From Sphingorhabdus sp. EL138 (GTDB lineage: Bacteria; Pseudomonadota; Alphaproteobacteria; Sphingomonadales; Sphingomonadaceae), in contig NZ_CAMDCK010000006.1 in assembly GCF_945890115.1 (NCBI RefSeq), positions 61,792-125,791 of the forward strand: 64,000 bases of DNA. The letters run 5' to 3'. A model generated the notes under the pieces. That model worked only from the letters and a program-made list of their open reading frames with translations, was not told where the DNA came from and made no database searches. Numbering within the stretch: position 1 is the first letter of the stretch; every line of letters starts with the position of its first letter. This document shows, piece by piece, positions 34,410 through 43,283 of this stretch. Made by a program: the position numbers and the translations under genes.

Positions 34410-35263
34410 CCTTTCCGGTCGACCCAGTCGTTAATCTGGTTCCAATGCAGGCTGCGGTTCGAGGCAAAATTCTGACAATGGGCTGCATTTTTCAGTATTT
34501 GCAACTCGATGCTAGGAGACTTGCCAAAGTATGCAGGCTCAAGCTCGGGGGCAGGGCTGGTGTCAATTTCGCTCTGAACTATCAGCACAGGAACGGCGAT
34601 TTGTGCCGAGGCTTCGTGAACTATCCCCGGCGTCAAAGCGTCACGGCCGAGGCAGGCAGGAGTCGTCGATCCATTGGCCTCATCGAACTCAATCAGCTCT
34701 GTTGGTACATCTGACCAATAGAAAAGCTTCCGCATGGGTTCTCGCGGGGTGGCGAGATAGCCTGATGGTATCAACCCTGCTTGCAGCGACGCGACATCAG
34801 TATCGCCAAGCACCATCGGCTGATTTGACCAACCCAGCACAGCAACGCGGTCCAGCCCCTCGTGCGCTGCAGCTTGCGTGATAATCATCAACCCGCCCAT
34901 CGAATGGCCAAGGCCAGTGATTGAAACCGGACGAGCCAGTTCGGCGACGCAATGCACAAGTGCGGCGTTGTGCGCAGCCGCAATTTTCATTCTGTCTAAT
35001 CTGCTTTCAGGCTCGGGCGTGCTGCTTTGGCCCATGCCGAGCATATCGATGGCGAGTACCGCTTTCCCATGCCCTGTGAAAAAGCGCGCAAAGCTGTAAC
35101 TATCATCGGCAAAATGGGGATGCCAGTAATGACGGTTGTAGCCGCCACCGTGGACTGCAAAAATCAGGTCTAACTGGCCGCTCGGCATTTCTTCGGGCAG
35201 GTGGAGTGTCGCGGCGATATGGGCAGGCTCATCGATATCAACCGCAGAAGTAACCTCGATCAT
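34406..35263 (-). CDS. Alpha/beta hydrolase
   Basis: A hydrolase of about 285 residues from ATG 35263 (MIEVTSAVDIDE); ATG 35281 would add six. The oxyanion region is FAVHGGGYNRHYWHP, the nucleophile Ser is in GLGHSMGGLM, the likely acid is in VQSEIDTSP, and the His is in NAAHCQNF. It may cleave an ester, lactone or vinylogous C-C bond. Its start region overlaps possible upstream starts of the divergent DUF1214-like gene, so the true starts of both are uncertain. Confidence 0.8.
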   Translation of the reverse strand: MIEVTSAVDIDEPAHIAATLHLPEEMPSGQLDLIFAVHGGGYNRHYWHPHFADDSYSFARFFTGHGKAVLAIDMLGMGQSSTPEPESRLDRMKIAAAHNAALVHCVAELARPVSITGLGHSMGGLMIITQAAAHEGLDRVAVLGWSNQPMVLGDTDVASLQAGLIPSGYLATPREPMRKLFYWSDVPTELIEFDEANGSTTPACLGRDALTPGIVHEASAQIAVPVLIVQSEIDTSPAPELEPAYFGKSPSIELQILKNAAHCQNFASNRSLHWNQINDWVDRKG

Positions 35264-35408
35264 TATGTCAGTCGATTTCATGCAGCGGCGATCCTTGTTG
35301 AAGTTCGCATTCTGGCTAGGTGCGGCGGGTATCAACCTGCCGGGGGAAAGGTTGCGCACGGCGGTAAAAGGCGAGCTTAAGCAAGTTCAAACCGGAGGAA
35401 CGGGAAGC

Positions 35409-36596
35409 ATGGCGAGTGACGGGCTGGAATGGGAGAAATTGATCGACGGCCTGCGTCCGTTAGGTGATGCAATGCGCGCGCGCGTTCCAGAACGGTTGCG
35501 CGGTAATCCCCAGATTATGGCAGAGTCGATGCGCCTGTTGTTGTCAGGATTGGCACGCGCCAGTTCAGACGCTTTAGTGGGCGATAGGCGGCATCCGATG
35601 TTCGTTCCCGAACTCAATATCGCGCAGAATATCTTTCAGCCAAATGCCGACACGATATATAAAAGCTGCCTGATCGAAAAGGGTGGTAGTTATTTGCTCA
35701 AGGGCGACCGCGGTACGACCAGAATGATGATCCTGGCCCAAATGGGGCCGGATACCCTGCGCACAGGCAAGCATCACCCCGTCCTCGATCAGGGCAATTT
35801 TGATAATTTGCAAATCGATAGCGAAGGCAATTTTGAAGTCGTCATTTCGCCGCAAAAGCCCGCTGGCCATAAAGGTGACTACTGGCCGCTCAACGAGGCT
35901 TGCGAAAAATTCATGATCCGCATTGTCAGTTGCGATTGGGGCGTCGAGCGCGAACCGCGTTTCGGTATCGCGCGATTGGATGTCGATGAAGCCAAGGGCC
36001 GTCCTTCAATCGACGCCCTAAAGCACGCATTTGGAGAAATGGCGGGCATCACTCAAGTGTGTGCGTTAGCCTTCCCAACGCACGTCCAAGAACTGCGCGA
36101 TGAAGGCTTTCTCAATGCGCTGAAGGTCTTCGACGTATCGCAAATGTCGGGCCTGCAAGGGCAAAGCTATTATGAAGGCGCTTATGAACTGGCCGATGAT
36201 GAGGCACTGATTACAGAGGTCAAAATACCTGAGGCCTATAAATATTGGTCAATCATTCTGACTAACGAGCTTTACGAGACGACTGATTGGTACAACAATC
36301 AGTCCAGCCTGAACGACATGCAGGGGGTAATCGACAGCGATAGAATTTTCCGCACGGTCATATCGGCTCGCGATCCCGGCGTACATAACTGGCTTGATAC
36401 AGCAGGCTATGAAAGCGGCGCTATCCAGGGTCGGTGGTTTGGCGCAAATGCAACGCCCAATCCCAGTATACGCAAGGTGAAACTTGTGGATGTATGGGAT
36501 CATTTGCCAGCTGTAACGAAGCGCGTCTCGCCCCAAGATCGCGCCATTGCCTTACGCAATAGGCGCATCGCGGCGCAAATGCGGGCTATTTGGTAA
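35409..36596 (+). CDS. DUF1214-like protein, possibly Tat-exported form
   Basis: From ATG 35409, which has a GGAGG site ten bases upstream, the protein has 395 residues. The C-terminal domain (KYWSIILTNELYETTDWYNNQ, NWLDTAGYESGAIQGRW) is shared with the protein at 27192. The frame stays open upstream to ATGs at 35280 and 35265 and there encodes MQRRSLLKFAFWLGAAG, which looks like a twin-arginine signal peptide, although no ribosome site precedes those ATGs. If used, the protein would be periplasmic and the gene would overlap the start of the divergent hydrolase. Function unknown. Confidence 0.65.
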   Translation: MASDGLEWEKLIDGLRPLGDAMRARVPERLRGNPQIMAESMRLLLSGLARASSDALVGDRRHPMFVPELNIAQNIFQPNADTIYKSCLIEKGGSYLLKGDRGTTRMMILAQMGPDTLRTGKHHPVLDQGNFDNLQIDSEGNFEVVISPQKPAGHKGDYWPLNEACEKFMIRIVSCDWGVEREPRFGIARLDVDEAKGRPSIDALKHAFGEMAGITQVCALAFPTHVQELRDEGFLNALKVFDVSQMSGLQGQSYYEGAYELADDEALITEVKIPEAYKYWSIILTNELYETTDWYNNQSSLNDMQGVIDSDRIFRTVISARDPGVHNWLDTAGYESGAIQGRWFGANATPNPSIRKVKLVDVWDHLPAVTKRVSPQDRAIALRNRRIAAQMRAIW

Positions 36597-36675
36597 ATTG
36601 CCAACCTATCGTTGGAAAGGCTAAGCTAGACGCTGCTGGCCCTAACTGCAAAGCGTAGAATTCAGGAGAGTGACA

Positions 36676-37899
36676 ATGGCATCCGCCGCACCAACAACAT
36701 TACCGCCGCATGTAAAACCCGAAAACGCATTGGCCTCGCCATTTTTTGCGCGCAAAGTCGTGAAGGATTGCCCTCAGGAAACGCTCATCCCAGAAATGCA
36801 CGCGACGCTGGGGCCTATAACTTATATCACCAATATTTTTCCCGGTGATAAGCCGGGCTGGCTGCTAACCGGTTATGAAGACACGATGGCGATGCTTCGC
36901 AACGTCGATGATTTTACCAAGAACGGCATGGGCCAGTGGTCACAGAGCATTGGTGAAAATTGGTTGGTGCTACCCACCGAAGTCGATCCGCCAATGCACA
37001 CCCACTACCGAAAGGCGCTCAATCCAAGTTTTTCGCCGCAAAAAATGGCGGCAATGAAGGAAGATCTACGCGGACGCGCCATCGACCTGATCGATAAATT
37101 CCGTGATCGCAAAGAATGCGATTTTGTTAATGAATTTTCGGAGCGCTATCCAATATACATCGTGCTTGATCTGCTCGGTTTGCCTCAGGATCGCATGGCC
37201 GAATTCCTTGTGTGGGAAAAAAACATGCTGCATACCAATGATTGGGAAGTGCGCAAAGCAGCTGTTAAAAATGCGGTTGATTATTTGAAAGGCGAAATTG
37301 CCGCCCGCCGCGTGGCACCGCGTGACGATTATATCTCGAAACTCTTTGATCTTGAGGCTGAAGACGGTCGGAAATGGAACGATGAAGAAGTGCTTGGCCA
37401 CTGCTTCAACCTGTTCCTTGGCGGACTTGATACGGTGACTACGATGCTTGGCAATATCGTTACCTGGCTGGCGCGTCATCCCGAACAACAGCAGCAGCTT
37501 CGCAGCAATCCAGACCAGATCGTACTGGCGGTTGAAGAATTTCTTCGCGTATTCGGGCCTGTGACCGCGTTCCGGATTGCGACAAAGGAATTGGAAATTC
37601 ACGGGCAGAAAATCATGCCGGGCGAATATGTTTCCGTCTGTACGCCGGTCGCAAATCAGGACCCCAAGATGCACGATAATCCCTCGGAAGTGCGCTTTGA
37701 CCGCAAAGCGCCGCACATCGCCCTTGGTGGCGGAATCCACAAGTGTTTGGGGATGCATCTGGCCCGGTTTGAGTTGCAGGTAGCACTTGAAGAGCTATTG
37801 AAAGCTATCCCCTCGTTCCGCGTCAAGGATGGGTTTGACCTTGGTTATTTCGTCGGCAACATCACTTTTGTGCCGGCGCTTGAGCTGCAATGGGATTGA
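36676..37899 (+). CDS. Cytochrome P450
   Basis: A 407-residue soluble bacterial P450. The I-helix oxygen-activation motif is LFLGGLDTVTT (Gly replaces the usual Ala before GxDT), the ExxR is EFLR, and the heme-binding loop is ALGGGIHKCLGMHLARFE with the Cys ligand; the usual Phe seven residues before Cys is replaced by Leu. AGGAG lies eight bases before the ATG. It probably hydroxylates the growth substrate using the ferredoxin at 18474. It stands alone, convergent with a SnoaL gene that starts one base after its stop. Confidence 0.92.
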   Translation: MASAAPTTLPPHVKPENALASPFFARKVVKDCPQETLIPEMHATLGPITYITNIFPGDKPGWLLTGYEDTMAMLRNVDDFTKNGMGQWSQSIGENWLVLPTEVDPPMHTHYRKALNPSFSPQKMAAMKEDLRGRAIDLIDKFRDRKECDFVNEFSERYPIYIVLDLLGLPQDRMAEFLVWEKNMLHTNDWEVRKAAVKNAVDYLKGEIAARRVAPRDDYISKLFDLEAEDGRKWNDEEVLGHCFNLFLGGLDTVTTMLGNIVTWLARHPEQQQQLRSNPDQIVLAVEEFLRVFGPVTAFRIATKELEIHGQKIMPGEYVSVCTPVANQDPKMHDNPSEVRFDRKAPHIALGGGIHKCLGMHLARFELQVALEELLKAIPSFRVKDGFDLGYFVGNITFVPALELQWD

Positions 37900-38346
37900 T
37901 TAGGCTGTGTGCATATCGACGTGGAAGCGGGAGAGGCGTAGCGATGCGAACTTCCATCCATCATCTGACCGGTGGTATCTTTCGTGATATTGCCCGTAGC
38001 CGGTGATAGATGCGATGCCTGGGATAGGCGATTTGCCCGGTTGCCATACGACACGGTCCTGCATTGCCCAGACTCCTTCTGCGGCGTCTTCACTAAGCAA
38101 GGTAATTTCAGGTGTGTGCACCTGATGGCTTGAGACAGCATCTACGACGGCGATACGAATTTGCTCGATAATCGCAGCGCGTCCATGGAGAGGAGGGTTT
38201 CCAGTGTCTTGCTCGACATCTAGAACCGCGTCTTCCAAAAATAGCGAGGTAAGGCCCTCCCAATCCTTGGTATCGAGAAAGCGGCAATAGCGCGCCTTCA
38301 GGCCTCTAATTTCATTTTGTGCCAAAAGCATTTGCAGCGCGTCCAT
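37900..38346 (-). CDS. SnoaL-like (NTF2-fold) protein
   Basis: A 148-residue SnoaL_4-type protein from ATG 38346 (AGAGGGTAA upstream). The helix-strand core reads QNEIRGLKARYCRFLDTKDW, then LFLEDAVLDVEQD and HRSDDGWKFASLRLSRF. Related to scytalone-dehydratase/naphthalene-dioxygenase small-subunit type folds. It abuts the P450 stop on the opposite strand and is divergent from the LLM operon at 38483. Reaction unknown. Confidence 0.74.
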   Translation of the reverse strand: MDALQMLLAQNEIRGLKARYCRFLDTKDWEGLTSLFLEDAVLDVEQDTGNPPLHGRAAIIEQIRIAVVDAVSSHQVHTPEITLLSEDAAEGVWAMQDRVVWQPGKSPIPGIASITGYGQYHERYHRSDDGWKFASLRLSRFHVDMHTA

Positions 38347-38482
38347 AAAATTACCCTCTTGATCTATTGGTTTCGATATTCGCTGATGGTCGGTGGTCAC
38401 CCGCCTGTCTGCGGATAGGTTGATAGACGTGCGTACCCGTTGATGGCACAAGTCGCGAATAATGAAAAAGAGGAGCGCTGTG

Positions 38483-39559
38483 ATGGCAGAGGAAGCAGGT
38501 GCGAAGGCACTATTCGAAAAATTTGGAACTTATGTGCTGCCTGGTCGGGTAGATGACCCACGTCGCGCAATTGACGAAGCCCAAGAAGCCGAGCGGATCG
38601 GTCTCGGAGCCGTCTGGATTTCAGAACGGTTCGCATTGAAAGAGCCAGCAGTTCTTGCTGGTGCGGTCAGCGAAGCCACATCAAAAATACGGATCAACGG
38701 AACTTTTTACTCGACGATGCGGCATCCTATTGTAACCGCGAGCATTGCTAATCTGATGCAGGCGATGAGTGGCGAACGATTTGGTATCATGTTCGCACGG
38801 GCTGTTCCTGCTTACATGAAGATGCTCGGCGCGCCGGCAATCACAATGGAGCGGCTTGCTGATTGCATCTCGATCATGCGAAGCCTTTGGAAGGGTGAGA
38901 CGGTAGATTATGAAGGGGTGCTCGGTAAGTTTCCGATGCTGAAGTTGACCGATATGCATAAAGGCAAAGTGCCGCCGATCATCTTCACCGCTATTGGCCC
39001 TAAGTCGTTGGAATTCGCAGGTACGCATTGTGACGGTGTTTTGTTGCATCCCTTCGTGTCACCCGACGGTGTTCGGAACAGTACGAAAATTGTGCGCGAT
39101 GCCGCTGAAGCGGCTGGACGTGATCCGATGAGCGTGCGAATTTATCACAATATCATAGTCGCCCCCGATTTGCCGAAGGACGAAGAGGAAGCTGTGGTCG
39201 GTGGTCGCGCTATCACTTATTTCGAGTTGCCGGGCTTTGGTGATATGATTGTCGAAATAAACGGTTGGGATAAATCGGTGCTCGACGAAATCCGCGCCCA
39301 TCCAAAAATCGCGTGCCTAAACGGGAAGCCTGCGGACCAAGCTTACACACGGCAAGAGTTGGTTGACGTCAGCCGGATACTGCCCAAGCATTGGATTGAC
39401 GAGGGTGCGGCTGTGGGTACTGCGGCACAGTGCGCTGACCAGTTGATGGCGTTTTTGGATGCAGGCGCCGATGAAATTCTCCTCCACGGTTCGTCGCCGT
39501 TTGACATGGGGCCGCTAACCACCGAACTGAAGCGAGCGCTGGTGGCAAGGGGGCTGTAG
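38483..39559 (+). CDS. LLM-class F420-dependent oxidoreductase
   Basis: A 358-residue luciferase-like protein from ATG 38483, preceded by AAGAGGAG; upstream in-frame ATG 38462 has no such site. It has GTYVLPGRVDDPRRAIDEAQ, IGLGAVWISERF, ATSKIRINGTF, GERFGIMFARA and PPIIFTAIGPKSLEFAG. It resembles the mycobacterial F420-dependent subfamily with a YVLPGR N-terminus. It is distinct from the three other LLM proteins in the window. It is followed by a phosphotransferase two bases downstream. Confidence 0.83.
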   Translation: MAEEAGAKALFEKFGTYVLPGRVDDPRRAIDEAQEAERIGLGAVWISERFALKEPAVLAGAVSEATSKIRINGTFYSTMRHPIVTASIANLMQAMSGERFGIMFARAVPAYMKMLGAPAITMERLADCISIMRSLWKGETVDYEGVLGKFPMLKLTDMHKGKVPPIIFTAIGPKSLEFAGTHCDGVLLHPFVSPDGVRNSTKIVRDAAEAAGRDPMSVRIYHNIIVAPDLPKDEEEAVVGGRAITYFELPGFGDMIVEINGWDKSVLDEIRAHPKIACLNGKPADQAYTRQELVDVSRILPKHWIDEGAAVGTAAQCADQLMAFLDAGADEILLHGSSPFDMGPLTTELKRALVARGL

Positions 39560-39561
39560 TT

Positions 39562-40701
39562 ATGGCGATGGCGTCGGATGAAGTACGCGCGCGGCTGCGT
39601 GATTGGCTGGAATCGAATGTCAATGGATGGCGCAACGTCAACCTACGCCCGATGGAGATTTCGCTCGGTTCGGGATTTTCGGCCGAGATATTCTTTGTCG
39701 ACGTTGACTACAACGACGCCGACGGCGCGCAATCGCGGACTTTGGTGGTCCGTCGCCAGCCAACCGATTTTGAAGTGGTTCTGGGGTCTAGCCTTTCGCT
39801 GCAGGGCAATATGATGGCTGCGCTTGACCGATTGCAGGTGACACCCGTGCCCGAATGGGTCGGAATAGAGTTGGATCCGGATGTGCTTGATATGCCATTT
39901 TTGGTTATGGGGCGAGTTGACGGCCATTCGGCAACGCAGCGACCGAATTACAACAGCGCAGGTTGGGTCGCCAATATGTCCCCGGCAGAGCGCAGCCGAA
40001 CCTGGCGAAATGCGATCGAAGCCTTCGCAAAGATGAGCAAAATTGATTGGCAAAATGATGGCTTCGCCTTCCTAGCGAATCCGGATTGGGGGGCGGCCGG
40101 GCTTGACCAGTATCTCGGCCATCTTGAGGCATGGTATCATGGTTGCCGTAAAGGTCGCCCAATGCGCTATATAGATGCGGCGATGGCCTATATTCGTGAG
40201 CATCAGCCGCCCATAACGCCCATCAACGTATTGTGGGGGGACAGTACGCCATCCAACGTTATGTTTGCGCCGGACGGAACGGTGAATGCATTGATTGATT
40301 GGGAACTGGCGGCTCTTGGGCCGTCCGAGCTGGATCTCGCATGGTGGCTCTATTTCGATGACTTGTTCAGCAGGCGCTTTGGTGTTGAGCGGTTAAAAGG
40401 GCTTCCAACCCGCAGTGAAACCATTACTATTTGGGAAACAGCGGTTGGACGAAAGGCAGAACATCTTGACTATTTTGACGTGGTCGTTGCGCTGCGGATG
40501 GCACTGGTTGTGGTTGGGGCATTTGACCGGCAGGTGGGTATCGGCAACATTTCGGCAGACAATAAATCGCTCGATGCCAATCTGATGACAACATATTTGG
40601 CAGAACGATTAGACATGGCATTACCCGAACTTGGACCCGATTTTTACGCGTTTATGAGAAACCTGACACCCGTCGATCAAACGGACGAGGCTTCAGCCTG
40701 A
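39562..40701 (+). CDS. APH-fold phosphotransferase family protein
   Basis: A 379-residue protein with the aminoglycoside-phosphotransferase fold: nucleotide lobe RTLVVRRQPTDFEVV and FLVMGRVDGH, catalytic loop VLWGDSTPSNVMF, metal site ALIDWELAALGPSELDLAW. The Asp/Asn of the Brenner motif are conserved. It resembles the ACAD10/11-type kinase domain, which phosphorylates 4-hydroxyacyl-CoAs in mammals, so a role on hydroxyacyl intermediates is conceivable (inference). It lies between an LLM and an MFS gene and overlaps the MFS start (TGATG). Confidence 0.78.
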   Translation: MAMASDEVRARLRDWLESNVNGWRNVNLRPMEISLGSGFSAEIFFVDVDYNDADGAQSRTLVVRRQPTDFEVVLGSSLSLQGNMMAALDRLQVTPVPEWVGIELDPDVLDMPFLVMGRVDGHSATQRPNYNSAGWVANMSPAERSRTWRNAIEAFAKMSKIDWQNDGFAFLANPDWGAAGLDQYLGHLEAWYHGCRKGRPMRYIDAAMAYIREHQPPITPINVLWGDSTPSNVMFAPDGTVNALIDWELAALGPSELDLAWWLYFDDLFSRRFGVERLKGLPTRSETITIWETAVGRKAEHLDYFDVVVALRMALVVVGAFDRQVGIGNISADNKSLDANLMTTYLAERLDMALPELGPDFYAFMRNLTPVDQTDEASA

Positions 40702-42044
40702 TGTCTGAAGAAATCGCACAGAGCCCACAAGAAGTCATCGACACGTACCCTATGGGTGCGTGGCAGATCGCTGCGGTGGTCGTTACAATATTACTCAACG
40801 CGCTCGACGGCTTTGATGTGCTGTCCATCAGTTTTGCGGCACCTGGGATCGCAGATGAATGGGGCCTAAAGCGAGACGCGCTCGGTTGGGTTCTGTCGAT
40901 GGAACTCATCGGCATGGCGGTAGGATCAATCGTGCTTGGTGGTGCAGCAGACCGTTACGGCCGGCGACCGACAATAGTTGTGTGCCTGATCGCGATGACG
41001 ATCGGGATGTATATGGTTTCGGAAACGTCGAGTATCACTGAACTTTCGATTTGGCGTGTGATAACGGGGCTTGGCATTGGCGGTATGCTTGCTGCGATCA
41101 ACGCGGTCGTCGCTGAATTTAGCAGCCGCAAATGGCGCAATTTGTCGCTGTCGCTGATGGTCATCGGCTATCCGCTGGGCGCTGTCGGGGGCGGCCTTGT
41201 GGCACGGCAATTGCTTGAAGGTGGTGATTGGCGCAGTATCTTTGTTTTCGGCGCTGTGGCGACCGCTGCGTTCATCCCGTTGGTGTTGATTTTCATTCCG
41301 GAATCGCCAGCCTTTCTTGCCGAAAAACGCCCTTCGAACGCGCTGCAACGGATTAACCGGACTCTCTTCCGCTTCGGATTACCAAATATTTCGGCGCTTC
41401 CGCCTGTGTCTAGCGCCAAGAACATGAGGTCGGTGTTTGACATTTTCCGGCCATCGCTCATCCGCACGACTTTGCTCGTCACTTTTGCCTATTTCACTCA
41501 TGTCAGTTGCTATTATTTCTTCATGAAATGGATACCCAAGATTGTCGTCGACCTTGGGTTTGATGCCAGTTCGGCAGCGGACATCCTGATTTGGGCGATG
41601 CTGGGCGGCGCGACGGGTGGAGCAGTTTACGGGGTGCTGACGCATTGGTTCGGGATCAAGCCTGTGACCATCGCTGCTCTGCTGGGGTCGTTCGTTATGG
41701 TCTCTCTGTTCGGGCGAACAACGCCGGATTTGCAGGTGCTCGCCTTGGTCGCAGGAATAACGGGGTTCTTTATCAACGGCGCCGCTGTGGCGTTCTACGT
41801 CATTCTCGCGCGAGCCTTCCCTGTCCATGTGCGGGCTTCGGGCTCGGGCTTTGGCATCGGCACGGGCCGCGCAGGGGCGGTGGTCGGACCGGCATTGGCT
41901 GGCATATTGTTCGCCGGTGGAACGCCGCTTGCCAGCGTAATGATGCTGATGGCGATGGGCTCGTTGCTGGCGGCTGTTGCGATCTATTTCCTAAAGCTAA
42001 ACTCCGCCGAGGAGCCTGAAACCAATGGGCATCTACACACATAA
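40701..42044 (+). CDS. MFS transporter, aromatic-acid:H+ symporter type
   Basis: A 447-residue 12-helix transporter. LLNALDGFDVLSISFAAPGI in helix 1 is the AAHS-family DGxD signature (PcaK/MhpT type). VLGGAADRYGRRPTIVVCL is the A-motif in loop 2-3, and PESPAFLAEKRP follows helix 6. It probably imports an organic acid or intermediate with protons. It is coupled to the phosphotransferase gene and overlapped by the small VOC gene at its 3' end. Confidence 0.85.
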   Translation: MSEEIAQSPQEVIDTYPMGAWQIAAVVVTILLNALDGFDVLSISFAAPGIADEWGLKRDALGWVLSMELIGMAVGSIVLGGAADRYGRRPTIVVCLIAMTIGMYMVSETSSITELSIWRVITGLGIGGMLAAINAVVAEFSSRKWRNLSLSLMVIGYPLGAVGGGLVARQLLEGGDWRSIFVFGAVATAAFIPLVLIFIPESPAFLAEKRPSNALQRINRTLFRFGLPNISALPPVSSAKNMRSVFDIFRPSLIRTTLLVTFAYFTHVSCYYFFMKWIPKIVVDLGFDASSAADILIWAMLGGATGGAVYGVLTHWFGIKPVTIAALLGSFVMVSLFGRTTPDLQVLALVAGITGFFINGAAVAFYVILARAFPVHVRASGSGFGIGTGRAGAVVGPALAGILFAGGTPLASVMMLMAMGSLLAAVAIYFLKLNSAEEPETNGHLHT

Positions 42045-42411
42045 TTGCGTCGGGACGAATGACGTCTCCCGTGCGGGACGTTTTTATGACTCGGCACTGG
42101 CTCCACTTGGGATTGTCCGGCTTGGCGATTTTCTCGATCAGGGACTTGCTTATGGCAACCGCGCTGCCGAGTTTCTGGTCTTGCGCCCGATTGATGGTAG
42201 CGCTGCTAATCCCGGCAATGGCGCGACCATTGGTTTCAAAGCACCCAATCGTGCAGCTGTTGATGCGTTCCATATCGCGGGACTTGCCGCAGGCGGCAGC
42301 GACGAAGGTGCGCCTGGCCCGCGCGGCGCGGTGCCGAACGCTTATGGCGCGTATTTGCGTGACCCCGATGGCAACAAGATTTGCGCCTATTGCTTCAAGC
42401 CCGAGACTTAG
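42025..42411 (+). CDS. VOC/glyoxalase-fold protein
   Basis: A 128-residue VOC-family protein typical of small glyoxalase/bleomycin-resistance-like members: THNCVGTNDVSRAGRFYDSA, AEFLVLRPIDG, and AYLRDPDGNKICAYCFKP at the end. It starts 20 bases before the MFS stop, so it is translated with it. No specific substrate. It is convergent with the MaoC-type gene, with a four-base overlap. Confidence 0.8.
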   Translation: MGIYTHNCVGTNDVSRAGRFYDSALAPLGIVRLGDFLDQGLAYGNRAAEFLVLRPIDGSAANPGNGATIGFKAPNRAAVDAFHIAGLAAGGSDEGAPGPRGAVPNAYGAYLRDPDGNKICAYCFKPET

Positions 42412-43283
42412 ATCTTTGCAAAAGCGTCCATCGTTGCGACGCCGTGGTCAATCACGACCAGCTTGCGCTCGCTGACGCTCGACCGAAAATGCAATGTTCC
42501 CGACATATTCCATATTTCTGTCGTGATCGTCTCGCCGGGATAAACCGGTGCCGTGAAGCGCGCGTCGATACTGCTCAATCGTGCGGCGTCGCCGTTGCAG
42601 CACGCGTGTATGAGTGCGCGAGCGACCACACCTAATGTCGAAAGCCCGTGCAATATCGGCCGGTCAAGGCCAGCGCGCCTTGCGGTCGCGCCATCTATGT
42701 GCAGCGGGTTACGGTCGCCGGACAGGCGGTAGGTTGCAGCTTGGGTAACCGATGTTGGCAAAGTCGCGACAATGTCAGGACTGCGATCTGGCACCGGCGG
42801 CAAGACGTCGCCCGGCAACTCCCGCTCGCCGCCAAACCCTCCTGCGCCTCGCACCACCCATGTCTCGGTTGATTCGGCTACTAACGCCCCGCTGAGGGTT
42901 TTCAGCGTCTTCACGGCGCGCACCAAAGCCGACTTGCCAAGGCCTTTATCGGCAATGTTAGTGACAATGGTTTCACCCAATAGCGTGCCAGCAGGATCGA
43001 GCGGCTGGAACAGCGTTAGCCGCTGCTCGCCGTGCAATATGTTTATCCAGTCGAGCCCGCAGCTTGGGTCCATTGGCCAAAAGCCCGGTGTACCCAATAC
43101 GAGCGCCATGGTTGGCAGGACTTGCAACTGGCGTTCATAGAGGAAATCAACCTCGTTAATCGCAGGGTCGAGCCCAGCTCCAACCCCGAGAGCATAAATA
43201 ATTGCATCGCGGGGGTCGTAATCATCTGTTGCGTGGGGAATTTTATATTCCTGCAGCTTTTCAACGTCTAGGGGACTGCTCAC
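42408..43283 (-). CDS. MaoC-type (R)-specific enoyl-CoA hydratase
   Basis: A 291-residue double hot-dog hydratase 2. The catalytic signature YRLSGDRNPLHIDGATARRAG, followed by PILHGL, is complete (Asp and His dyad in the C-terminal half). The N-terminal hot dog has FLYERQLQVLPTMALVL. This matches multifunctional-enzyme-2/steroid side-chain type hydratases. It hydrates 2-enoyl-CoAs to (R)-3-hydroxyacyl-CoAs. It is last in a minus-strand operon after acyl-CoA dehydrogenase and hydrolase genes, with overlapping starts and stops. Confidence 0.9.
   Translation of the reverse strand: MSSPLDVEKLQEYKIPHATDDYDPRDAIIYALGVGAGLDPAINEVDFLYERQLQVLPTMALVLGTPGFWPMDPSCGLDWINILHGEQRLTLFQPLDPAGTLLGETIVTNIADKGLGKSALVRAVKTLKTLSGALVAESTETWVVRGAGGFGGERELPGDVLPPVPDRSPDIVATLPTSVTQAATYRLSGDRNPLHIDGATARRAGLDRPILHGLSTLGVVARALIHACCNGDAARLSSIDARFTAPVYPGETITTEIWNMSGTLHFRSSVSERKLVVIDHGVATMDAFAKI

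Noticed and set aside
36603..36617. Small CCAAC/GTTGG hairpin after the DUF1214-like gene.
   Set aside because: Only five base pairs with no T-run; too weak to call a terminator.
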